This document shows positions 42,715 to 51,441 of a stretch of DNA of 64,000 nt, one piece after another (positions within the stretch are counted from its first letter, which is position 1; each line of letters starts with the position of its first letter). The DNA is taken from contig CAXIPT010000002.1 of NCBI GenBank assembly GCA_964030475.1, forward strand, positions 4,877,087 through 4,941,086. The letters run 5' to 3'. The stretch comes from Tethya wilhelma (taxonomy: Eukaryota > Porifera > Demospongiae > Tethyida > Tethyidae). The position numbers and the translations under genes were made by a program. A model generated the notes under the pieces. That model had not been told where the DNA came from, searched no databases, and worked only from the letters and a program-made list of their open reading frames with translations.

Positions 42715-43060
42715 CCAATACCAGAGAGCTCTAGTACGTAGCTCAGTGGTAAGAACAAGAATTTAAAAAGACTTGGGTTCGAATCCCAGCTAGATCTCAA
42801 GATTTTTTCCAATAAATTTCCCATGTGTGTGTGTACCTTGCATTAAAGAAGTAGAGATAGCAATAGGTTAACGTTCGTGTCAGTAAACTCTCTGAAAAAG
42901 AGGCGGGGTTATCTTGAGCCGAGAAGTGAGGTAGGTGGCCGTGAAGGAGAGAGACTCTGAAGACCAGGAGACCAATGGTGGTCAGGACTAGGAGGAGACA
43001 ACGGATGATTAGTGGATGAAGCTCTGAAATGGCAGGATGACCATTTTTGATGCTTCTAAA

Positions 43061-43114
<54 letters not shown>

Positions 43115-43768
43115 NAAGCTAGGAATAATGATTAGCACCATGGCATAATACAGTTTTTGTGCTATAACTAACATAGTTAACCTTATGTCCTCTCTCTCTA
43201 AATTATTTCTGGTCCACCCCTTTAAACAACAAGGCTAGACAAATTCACACACTGCATGCTTTTTCCTTACCTATATATTGTCTCTCTGTGTACCACAAAG
43301 AGATCGTAGACGAAGCAGACACCAAACACTGTGGCTCCATGTTCCTTACACAACATGGCAACAGCTCCGGACAACAGAGAGAGAAACAGCTGGAAAGAGT
43401 TAAAAATAATTAAGACAAAGATTATTAAAGAAATTCCAAACTTCATAGAATAATATTATGGTAGTTTCAAAACAATTCAAAAGTTACGAATTTCTAAGGC
43501 ACTGTAGTTTAAGAGAAATAGCTAAATAAAGTTAAAGAATAAAAAATTGAACATATTCCTAGCTTCTTACATGGTGGAGGTTTGAACTGAATTAGAACTA
43601 ACAACTTGTAGTTAAAGTGAAATTGGATAAGAACTGCCTACTATACATACCTGTGAGTGGTGTTTCCATGGCAACTGAGAGGTGCAGCTCCTCCAGTAGA
43701 AGAGGAAGGACAAGAGGAAAAAGATGCACGCCAAAATGTCAGCACGACCAACTACTCCAGAGAGCTAT

Positions 43769-43829
<61 letters not shown>

Positions 43830-44453
43830 GGATTACTGTGTACAGTGAACTGTATACTGTGTACAGTGAACTGTATACTAACTGTATACTGTATAAAGTG
43901 AACTGTATACTGTGTACAGTGAACTGTATACTGTGTACAGTGAACTGTATATGCTGTGCATGTATTAACTCACAGCTTCAGTGTGTACAGAATGAGTTGC
44001 AAAGATGCTCGTTGCCAGGAAACTGAGATCGGAATGTCCACCAAACACCACTCCCCTACACAACAAGCCGAACAGCCACGTACAGATCACATGCAATACC
44101 AGATTAGTCACATGATAGCCCCAGGGCGCTAGACCGTGACACCAGTAGTTAAGTCTAAAGGTCACGACAGTGAGGGGACGATACGACTTGTGACTGATGA
44201 CACTGCTCATCGGTTTTCCCCAAAAGTCATTCTTGAAGAGATCAAAAAGGGGCGTGGTAGGAAGAAGATCTTGATTCTCTTTGATGGCAAAGACGTCATC
44301 ATGGACTAAGTCGCCTCCTAGGCTGTTCCAGTAGGTCACGAGACAGAGGGCGGTGGTCAGGAGCGTGCAGAGGCCGTGAGAAGAGAGGAGCTGTTTGAGT
44401 GGGGGCGGTAGAGTGACGAAGAGAAGGCTGTTTGTCTTTGTTGTAGGCGCCAT
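34707..44453 (-). CDS. TMTC1: TMTC1-like ER transmembrane TPR O-mannosyltransferase
   Basis: TMTC proteins are multipass ER proteins that O-mannosylate cadherin-type domains. Minus-strand exons: 44453-43974 (ATG 44453), 43764-43651, 43389-43271, 43055-42837, 42643-42368, 42125-41968, 41742-41629, 41361-41215, 41126-41082, 40650-40490, 40138-40001, 38599-38480, 34995-34918 and 34838-34707 (TAA 34707-34709). Landmarks are HDDVFAIKENQDLLP (the acidic loop of the family), NDFWG, SHKSYRPL, HTEALSGVVGRADIL, FSAQDNPASFSESLLTR, LCYDWQMGSIPLIETL and FLPASNLFLRVGFVVAERIL. At least seven TPR units follow, such as PHNAKIQFNFANYLKDIGHI. These resemble TMTC1 more than TMTC2-4. There are two problems: a frame change inside exon 42125-41968, and a phase clash across the N run at 40178-40238, where coding sequence is probably missing. 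Confidence 0.92.
34996..38479 (-). other. 3.5-kb TMTC1 intron
   Basis: Contains a family E element at 37207-37270 and a degenerate relative at about 35562-35612. Otherwise it is AT-rich with no recognisable exon. Confidence 0.6.
37207..37270. mobile_element. 64-bp family E palindrome
   Basis: Inverted termini TAGCCTCGTACCCAGGCTC and GGGCCTGAGTACAAGGCTA, almost without a centre. No clear target duplication. Confidence 0.7.
38600..40000 (-). other. 1.4-kb TMTC1 intron
   Basis: AT-rich, with a (CA)n tract at about 39348-39378. I find no exon in it. Confidence 0.6.
40178..40238. other. 61-N assembly gap between (GT)n and (GA)n
   Basis: The gap is flanked by GT repeats on the left and GA repeats on the right and lies between two TPR exons of TMTC1 whose phases do not match. 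Confidence 0.95.
41500..41618 (+). mobile_element. tRNA-derived SINE, copy 1
   Basis: A pol III A-box (TAGCTCAGTGGTAAGAGCA) and a B-box-like GGTTGGAATCTC are spaced as in a tRNA. The ends GAGCTCTAG and CTAGATCTC pair like an extended acceptor stem. An AT-rich tail with TTCCATGTGTACGTA follows. The B box and anticodon arm are degenerate, so this is a SINE head rather than a working tRNA. Confidence 0.75.
41813..41846. repeat. (CA)n microsatellite
   Basis: A CA run in the TMTC1 intron between exons 41742 and 41968. Confidence 0.95.
42655..42709. repeat. (GT)n microsatellite
   Basis: A GT run next to the acceptor of TMTC1 exon 42643-42368. Confidence 0.95.
42726..42835 (+). mobile_element. tRNA-derived SINE, copy 2
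   Basis: Same family as 41500-41618. It has GAGCTCTAG, TAGCTCAGTGGTAAGAAC and the consensus B box GGTTCGAATCCC, then CTAGATCTC and an AT-rich tail. A deletion has removed part of the anticodon arm. The tail ends at the splice donor of TMTC1 exon 43055-42837. Confidence 0.8.
43063..43115. repeat. (GA)n microsatellite ending at an assembly join
   Basis: A GA run ends in an N at 43115. It lies upstream (minus strand) of TMTC1 exon 43055-42837. Confidence 0.95.
43767..43828. repeat. (GT)n microsatellite
   Basis: A GT run adjacent to the acceptor of TMTC1 exon 43764-43651. Confidence 0.95.
43830..43958. repeat. GTGTACAGTGAACTGTATACT minisatellite
   Basis: Several near-identical units built from ACTGTGTACAGTGAACTG, each internally palindromic (TACAGT/ACTGTA), follow the (GT)n tract. 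Confidence 0.85.
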
Positions 44454-44742
44454 TGCCCGCCAAGTACCACATGGTTGGTGCTGAGTCAGCAAACACGAGA
44501 ATAGTTGACGACCTTTTACCAACTAAATTTAGGCCTAGAATTGTAGAACTTTCTTTTTTTCATGCACTCAGAATTCATAAGAACGTTCGTTCCTTTTCAT
44601 ATATATACACATAATGTTCACATCAATATGCACTACTATAGGTAGTGATGGTGAGCAGTATATTCTATTAGTGAGATAGAAATGAGTCAAAATGAGATCA
44701 GTAGGTTCAAAGATGCCACACAGACAAGAGAGAGAGACCTCC

Positions 44743-45504
44743 TCAAGCATACTTCGTCTTTCCTTCATCGTTGATCACACACACATGCTGTATACAGGAA
44801 AAAAAACATCACATGATAATCACATGACCACCAATAGCAGACCAAAACATCCAAACTGTTTCAGTAAAAAGTAATCGATCTTTATCAAATTTAAGCTAAT
44901 CCTTCAGTGTTGATATCAAAACTTACATTGAGATCTCTGAAATATTCGTTGTAGTCGAGAGCATAACCAACCACAAACTCATCTGGGATCTCAAATCCAA
45001 CATCTGAAAGAAACAAAGAGAAGAAAAAAGATAATGCACATTACCCTTATTCACAGCTATAGCGATCAGCTTACAGTCAGGTCGGTAGCCAACACTCTTA
45101 GGGGTTCTCTTCACCAACAAACTGTGAAAGAGTGGGTCATTAAATTTATACTCAAACTTTTGTCTGTGAGTATGTGCATCTTTGAGCTATGACCGTGTCA
45201 TGTTTGAGTTATAACCAAAGTCGTGTTTGAGATACAATGAGTCATATTAGAGTTATAACTGTATAGTGTTTAAGTTATAAAGCACCCCTTCCACATACTT
45301 ACCTGGCAACTCTGACATTGGCTGGTTTAAATTCGTCGAGAAGTTTTAAAAGTTTTGACATGGTAGCACCAGTGTCAACAATGTCCTGAGAGAAAAGAAA
45401 TCAACAGTAAAAAATTGATACTCAATTAGCCAACAAGTCTAGCTCATCAGAGCAAGCAGAAAAGAATATCTTACCTCCACGATCAAGACATTCTAGAAGG
45501 AATA

Positions 45505-45540
<36 letters not shown>

Positions 45541-46799
45541 ACAAGATATTAAATGTTTGTAAAGATAAAGACTAAATGTTCATGAAGATGAATACACTTC
45601 AGCAATACCAACATAGAACACTCCCCATGTGAAGCACACGCATACAAACAACTTCTGTTTGTCCAATCATCTTGTCAACTTGACTCCATCAAACAATCAA
45701 GGTCGCCCTGAGGGCCCACAGGTGCCACAGCACATGCACTGCACATGGTGCATGTTGTACTATCAAAACACAATATGTGGGGAAGCTACACCAGTAGCCG
45801 GGTACAAGGTTCACACATGCATCCACAGTAATGTAATCTTCAAAGTATCTTTCCAAATGAACTGAAAGACAATAAATCTAGCCCAGTCAAACATTATAGC
45901 TGTTCTCTGAAAATCACATCTGACCTACACCTTCCATACCTTTCCTTGAAGAGTCTCCATATTATCCCCTCCAATAACTCTAATCTCACCACTAGACTGG
46001 TCTCCCTAGTAACACACATAAAACAACCACATATATATCAACAGCCTGTAGCATCGTACAAACAGCAGCAACAGAAAAGCGCTGGAAAACTTACAACATA
46101 GCTCTTCAGTCGTATAAAGTCCACTTGCATCTGAAACGACTTTCCACTACTTGCACTATAGTTCTTGATAAAATCCAGCAGGTCAGTGAAGAACTGGTAG
46201 CCTCCCTTCAAGACACACAGTGCCACAAGCGGAGGTTGAAGGTCTGTACATATGTCATGTGCCAGGCGGGCGGTCCTGTGCATGTGATGTGAATGGGAAG
46301 GAGGTGTGTGCAACTAATTAGAAGATAATAGAGAAAAATTGAAAAGTTCCCTCCTAAACTCAGTGAAGCATGTAATTAATTAGGAATATTAAATTCCTTA
46401 TTTTTTGTCACAAAGTTAGAAAACCAAACAAGAAACAAGAAGCTGAAGAAGAAGTATTTATACAAGCAAGAAACATGGAGAAAAAGGAAAGAAAGAAGCA
46501 AGCAAGAAGAAAGAAGGCTAACCTGTCCATTATGAGTCCCTTTGGTATCATAACATGTCTGAGGTCGGCGATATAGTGGCCAGGAATACAGAAATGGTCG
46601 AGACTGTATCCTTCATAGTTGTCTGGTATCTTAGGAGAGACAGAGAAAGAGACATGTAAGTTACCTTGCATGAATTCTAGACATAAAGTAAGGTTTGCAA
46701 GTGAATGCATGAACGTACCACGATACAGTCTTCCTTCTTTCGCTTCTTCTCTGGGTTTCCAGCAGCAACAACAGCTGTTTGTTCCCCGTTGGAAGACAT
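44743..46799 (-). CDS. HPRT1: Hypoxanthine-guanine phosphoribosyltransferase
   Basis: HPRT makes IMP and GMP from hypoxanthine or guanine and PRPP in the cytosol (purine salvage). Nine minus-strand exons: 46799-46719 (ATG 46799), 46629-46523, 46275-46095, 46005-45940, 45492-45475, 45385-45303, 45121-45075, 45003-44927 and 44787-44743 (TGA 44743-44745). All phases agree. Key motifs are [40 protein letters not shown], the PRPP loop [33 protein letters not shown], and [20 protein letters not shown] with the catalytic and base-binding end. The N-terminus has an extra Lys-rich stretch ([10 protein letters not shown]). The gene lies 290 bp upstream of the TMTC1 start on the same strand. Confidence 0.97.
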
Positions 46800-47446
46800 G
46801 TCTGTTTGAACCGTGCTTGGTCAGTGTGGGGATGCCACGTGGTCGGATGCTAATAGACTTCGTGGGTGGAAGCAGGATGTGGTAGAATACTGATAATAGT
46901 TAATTGACTAGCTAGTCAATTGACTGTTACAGACTCCACAATTTGTACTGCACCATAGATACTGATGCCTACAGTATCTATGGACATGCATGCATCACAA
47001 TACTCACAACAAAACTACATAACTATATATAATGTATTATTTCGATGCGACTTTCAAGAGAGCATTCTTTCGTAAGTGAGTTTCTGGTTGGGTATTAGTC
47101 ATTATTAAATTATATTCTTGTTCACCAACCCAGTATACAGAATATCAAACTTTAATTCTGCCGTAAGTGAGTTTCTGGTTGGGTATTAGTCATTATTCTT
47201 GTTCACCAACCCAGTATATATGCAGATTGAAAATATCATACTTTAATTCTGCTAATTTCAAGAGAGCAATTTAATCGCCTATTATAGCATATAACAAAAT
47301 TAATCAAAACTCATGTTAAAACTAAGGTGCAACTTTAGTATTCTATTTTCAAGAACTGCAATGCTCTTGCAATGCTCTTTCAAGGTTGTTGGCTAGACAC
47401 TGTTTTTCCAAATCTCGTAGTGATTCAATAAGTCCAGCCCAGGTCA
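46800..47446. other. HPRT1 upstream region
   Basis: Contains the HPRT1 promoter, with no clear TATA box, and a tandem duplication at 47072-47255. I see no gene. Confidence 0.5.
47072..47255. repeat. ~90-bp tandem duplication
   Basis: Two adjacent copies starting CGTAAGTGAGTTTCTGGTTG and containing TTGTTCACCAACCCAGTATA differ by small indels. Confidence 0.85.
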
Positions 47447-47850
47447 CCTTCCAACTGCTCCTTTAGACATGTCTTTCTCAAAGAGAACCTTCATCATGTC
47501 AATTATAGGATCAAGAATCACCAGCTTACTAACCTGTTTCCACTCATCTTCACTGAGAAAGAGTGTAGGCGTTTGCTCTGCATAAGAAAGAGTCATGGAT
47601 ACAATATTGTACTGCATTAAGTTCAACAATAATTATTGTAAGTCAACTTATATACTGAGGTACACAATCTTTCCTCAGTCATGAAAGAACTGGAAGCAAG
47701 ATCAAGTTTTGAGCATCAGGACTCATGATCTTTGATTCCTTGCTGAATGCAACTCTCTGTAACTCTTCCAAGCTGATCACCATGGACTGGGATTTCTGCT
47801 TGTGATACTCTCGATCTCTCCTGCATCAGCTTTAACTCAAACTGAAGTCA
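47447..47850 (-). pseudogene. ROCO COR-domain gene fragment
   Basis: The minus strand matches the ankyrin-ROCO gene at about 63100-63470. It has AGATCCCAGTCCATGGTGATC-type sequence near 47800, an intron, the acceptor CAG, and then QTPTLFLSEDEWKQVSKLVI. That compares with KQTPTLFLTEEEWQQLVNLV in the intact gene. Indels break the first exon part, and a stop follows SKGAVGR. Because the intron is retained, it arose by DNA duplication and not reverse transcription. It lies about 9 kb from its nearest intact relative and in the opposite orientation. Confidence 0.8.
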
Positions 47851-47948
47851 AATGATCTGTCTCACATTGGCTCGGTACACACTTCTTGCGCATGCCCAGT
47901 AAAACACTGGGAATTTGGATATCCTCGTATACGCAATCGTTTATCTTT

Positions 47949-47994
47949 CCGGTTATTTTTCCGGTTATTTTTCCGGTTATTTTTCCGGTTATGT
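47949..47994. repeat. 12-bp tandem repeat
   Basis: About four copies of CCGGTTATTTTT. Confidence 0.9.
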
Positions 47995-48219
47995 GGTAAA
48001 ACTTTACTCACGGGACCGTAGCCCACGGCACCGTAACGGTTGACACGGGGTTGTACAGTACTGTGAATTCTTGGCTGTGTAGGTGTGGCACTAAAAGAGC
48101 TATTAAATTTTAAGGAAGTTTTTGCAGATTTATTTCACAATAATCAGCCACTGACAGAAAAAGACAGAGTTAACCGCAGTCAAGTCAAATCAACTGACGG
48201 CCAAAAAAATCAATGAAAG

Positions 48220-48367
48220 ATGTCTGAGGATGACAAATATTTGAGCAACCCTTTTTGGCAAAGGAAGATGAAAACACTCTTCGCTTTGTCTTCTGGTTCC
48301 AAAGAAAAAGCACAGAAGGAGGAACTTATCCACCAAATAGGTGTTGTTACAGGGACCGAGGAGAAAG
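48220..48367 (+). CDS. Lone first exon, possibly of an EF-hand protein
   Basis: An ATG at 48220 opens a frame beginning MSEDDKYLSNPFWQRKMKTL and ending TGTEEK at a good donor (GTAAGAGC, 48368). The NPFWQRKMKTLF stretch faintly recalls the N-terminal helix of sarcoplasmic calcium-binding proteins, but no EF-hand loop is visible. The downstream exons are lost at the N at 48396. The frame could also be chance, so the call is weak. Confidence 0.35.
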
Positions 48368-48396
48368 TAAGAGCTGAGTTCAACAAAGGGATGAGN

Positions 48397-48500
48397 AGGG
48401 GTAGATGGGGAGGAATGGGCGGGGTGAAAAGGCAGGGGTAGATGGGGAGGAATGGGCGGGATGAAAAGGCAGGGATAGATGGGGAGGAATGGGCGGGGTG
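48397..48500. repeat. ~40-bp G-rich tandem repeat
   Basis: Units of GGGGTAGATGGGGAGGAATG with GGCGGGGTGAAAAGGCA follow the N at 48396. Confidence 0.85.
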
Positions 48501-48717
48501 AGAAAGGTCAGTTAGATCGAAGAAATAGGTGGGGTTGAGTATGTAGCATCCTAATCCCGTTTTACGGAAGCCGAGAGTGACAATTCACATTCATGATCAA
48601 TTCTACCAGTTCAACAACGTATTCAGGTATTCATGTTCATATTCACGATCAATTCCACCAGTTCCACAACATATTCACACATTTGGGTTTACATTCACTA
48701 TCAATTCTGAACATATT

Positions 48718-49357
48718 CAGGTACAGTACGGATCATGTGAAAGGTAAACGCCTCACGCGAGTGCGAGGGGCTCCCCCGCAAGTCGCACGCTCGCAAGTTA
48801 GCACTGCGAGTATGGTAATGTACACGCGAGTGTCTAACTATGGCTTACTCGAGAAACACTCGAGTGCTTGTAGTTGTCAAAACTTCAAGCAGGAAACACT
48901 TTTAGGCTAATAGTTTTGTGGGTACTTATCAAAACTATAGTGTTGCACTCTCTATTTCAATCTACCGTATAGCCGGAAATATTGACGGGGATTTTAATTT
49001 GACGGTTTGACGGTCAAAGTCCAAATCGTCAAATTTAAATCCGCCAATATTTTGGGCGCCGTATATGAATGTATTATGCGCACGCGCAAATCGTCAAATT
49101 TAAATTCGTCAATATTTTTATTTTACGTTCTGCGGAGCAAACCGTCAAATTTTTTGACCGTCAATATTTCCGGCTATACGGTATGTTGCAGTCAAAACTC
49201 GAGTAGAGCAACGAGGTTTCACTCGCGAGTAGCTGTAAAAACTCGTGCCTTCACGAGTATACCACAACAACACGTGTGGAAAAACTGCTCGCGAGTTTAT
49301 TGCTCACTCGTTGCTCGCGCGAGACGTTTACCTTTCATGTGATCTGTACTGTACCTG
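48718..49357. mobile_element. 640-bp palindromic element rich in CTCGCGAG/ACTCGAG motifs
   Basis: The ends CAGGTACAGTACGGATCATG and CATGTGATCTGTACTGTACC are inverted copies. Inside are repeated CTCGAG, CGCGAG and GCGAGT motifs. It interrupts the left arm of the larger element and is itself interrupted at 48963-49183. Confidence 0.8.
48963..49183. mobile_element. 221-bp palindromic MITE, family D
   Basis: Termini TACCGTATAGCCGGAAATAT and CCGGCTATACGGTA are inverted, with further inverted CGTCAAATTTAAAT arms. A partial copy is in RIF1 at 23264-23409. Confidence 0.85.
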
Positions 49358-50190
49358 TTCACATTCAATCATACATTCAGGTTCATCTGTTATAGTTCAA
49401 CAATATATTCACAGATTCATCAGTGTTGCTGCACCATGTATTATCATATTCACAATCTGAGGGAAGAGGTAAAATTAGTCATGACTGATTAAAATGGATG
49501 CATGGGGTGGCCCGATTTAGGGATTTCTATTTGCACTTTCTAGCGATTTAGCATATGACCTAGGTATTCAGTATGCTACAAGAGGCTACTCATCAACAGA
49601 GATATTGGCTTTTTAAAAGATGATCAGTTTGCCATACCCATTGTCCTACGACCTCTGTCAGAAGAAAGACTCTTTTCTTTTATTTTTATGGAAATACGCT
49701 TCTTGCTACACATGGAAACTGTAAAATCTCCTCCACAAAACACTTAAACAAATGTGTCCTTAGCGCCTCACCAAGGAAATTAAAATTGATGTATACTGTA
49801 GCAACTGAAGACTTTGGAGACATGGTTTGTTGTAACAGGTGTTTCAGGTGGTGTCATGAGGAATGTGTCTTTTGTTACTCTAAATAATTGTTGAAAATTG
49901 TCAGTGTCTAAGCTCTCGATCCATATCTTGGTCGTCAAAGAACATCGTAAGATACTGCACATGCAACTGACTGGTAGGCTGGCTGTTCAGTTAGTTAAGT
50001 TGGAGCATCAGTTTCAAATTTGTAGACTGTTAAAATCATGGTGTCATGTGTGAAAAAAAAATTGAACAATTTAGGTAACTAACTGTCATATTATTGCATA
50101 GCTGCTAAGTGGTTCAAGTTTAGTCATAAAGTGTTTAGAATGTCCTGGTACATGGTGTCCAAAAGAAGGTCACTTAGACTAACAGCCTTA
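49358..50190. other. Interior of the 1.8-kb element, no gene seen
   Basis: AT-rich sequence between the nested palindrome and the right-hand repeats. Only short unsupported open frames occur. Confidence 0.55.
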
Positions 50191-50340
50191 GGATTGATCG
50201 TGAATGCGAACCTGAGTGTTTGAATATGTTGCTAAACTAGTGAAATTGATCATGAATGTGAACCTGAATTGGTGAATATGTTGTTGAATTGGTAGAATTG
50301 ATTATGAATAAGAATGGTCACTCTCGGCTTCCGTACCGTT

Positions 50341-51013
50341 TAGCCTCGTTCCCAGGCCTTCCCCGGTGCATATTTTACATTTCACGAGTTGCAAAGTTCA
50401 GCCGGGGAAGGCCTGGTAAAACTTCTCATGTGCATGATGATTTCAAAAAATAACAAAGAGGTAGACGAGTGGTAGACAGGTAATTAGTGAGCGTAGGTAG
50501 AAGGCATAATCCAACGTGCAGCACGTGTGTGTGATCAGTCTGCTAGAGTATGAGCTAAGTTTTTTTTCTTGTGTTAGAGCAATGAAGTGAATTTTGAAGG
50601 TACAGCCGATATCTGAAAGGCTAAGCGCTTGGCTATACTTACCAAAGAACAGTTATTGTGCTGTTCAAAAAGCTTAAAGGGTGAGTATGAGTTAGCAAAC
50701 CTACCAGTCTAAGATTTCTTGCTTCTTTTTTGCGTGCTAATGGCCCTTTTTGTCAAAATCAATTTTGTTAGCAGATATTTGCCTATAGTAGCACTGTCAT
50801 AGACTCAGAAATGGACAAAAAGTTAGTTGTTGAAGGTAAAAAGTCCAGAAAACCTAGCTGCTTGTTTTCCTGGCAAAGACGCGCGTTAGTGTCACCCATG
50901 CATTTCGCGAACAAGATTTTTGACGTAAGGCACGTGAGAAGTTTACCATGCAGGCCTTCCCCTCCTTTTTCCTCGTGCATATATTTTTTGGGGAAGGCCT
51001 GGGTATGAGGCTA
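50341..51013. mobile_element. 673-bp family E element
   Basis: Left terminus TAGCCTCGTTCCCAGGCCTT and right terminus AAGGCCTGGGTATGAGGCTA are inverted copies. The 9 bp outside the two ends do not match, so the target duplication is lost or the ends come from different insertions. It starts six bases after the 1.8-kb element ends. Confidence 0.7.
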
Positions 51014-51441
51014 ATCCCATTCCCAGGCTTGGTTTCCACAACAAAAAAGTACATGTACATGAAGGTATAAATTTAGATTGACAAGTAATAGACTCGGAGA
51101 TAAAATTGTGCAACAGCTGTGAAATCTTACATGTATCCACAGAAAATATTCATAAGTTACCCGGGAGGAAATAAGAGAGGAAATTCGCGGTAAACTCAAG
51201 ATATGTGGTAAACCAGTTCAAAATCTGCCACTATTCATTCAAAAAAAGTTACCTTCTTAATTTGATGTAGCTAATATTCAAGCGTGCATATGTGGTATGT
51301 GGAGACAAGGATTACAGAATAGCCATTTTGTGTGCGCATGTATATCTATTACGAAATTGCAATAACATTTACTGCTATAGTACCTATGGTATCAAAACAC
51401 TAAGACTCTTCTATTAACATATTCAGAGCAACAACAATCTT
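51014..51441. other. 3' flank of the transposase-like gene
   Basis: No gene seen. I searched this flank and 56170-56450 for inverted ends that would frame the large open reading frame and found none. Confidence 0.5.

Larger units (their letters stand above)
48564..50334. mobile_element. ~1.8-kb element with long repeat-bearing inverted ends
   Basis: The left end ACGGAAGCCGAGAGTGACAA is mirrored at 50315-50334 (CTCTCGGCTTCCGT). Both arms carry internal repeats of an ATGATCAATT-CTACCAGTTC-ACAACATATTC unit over about 150 bp. The interior has no transposase. Two other palindromes are nested in the left part. CCGTTT occurs just outside both ends, but a clean target duplication is not evident. Confidence 0.75.
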
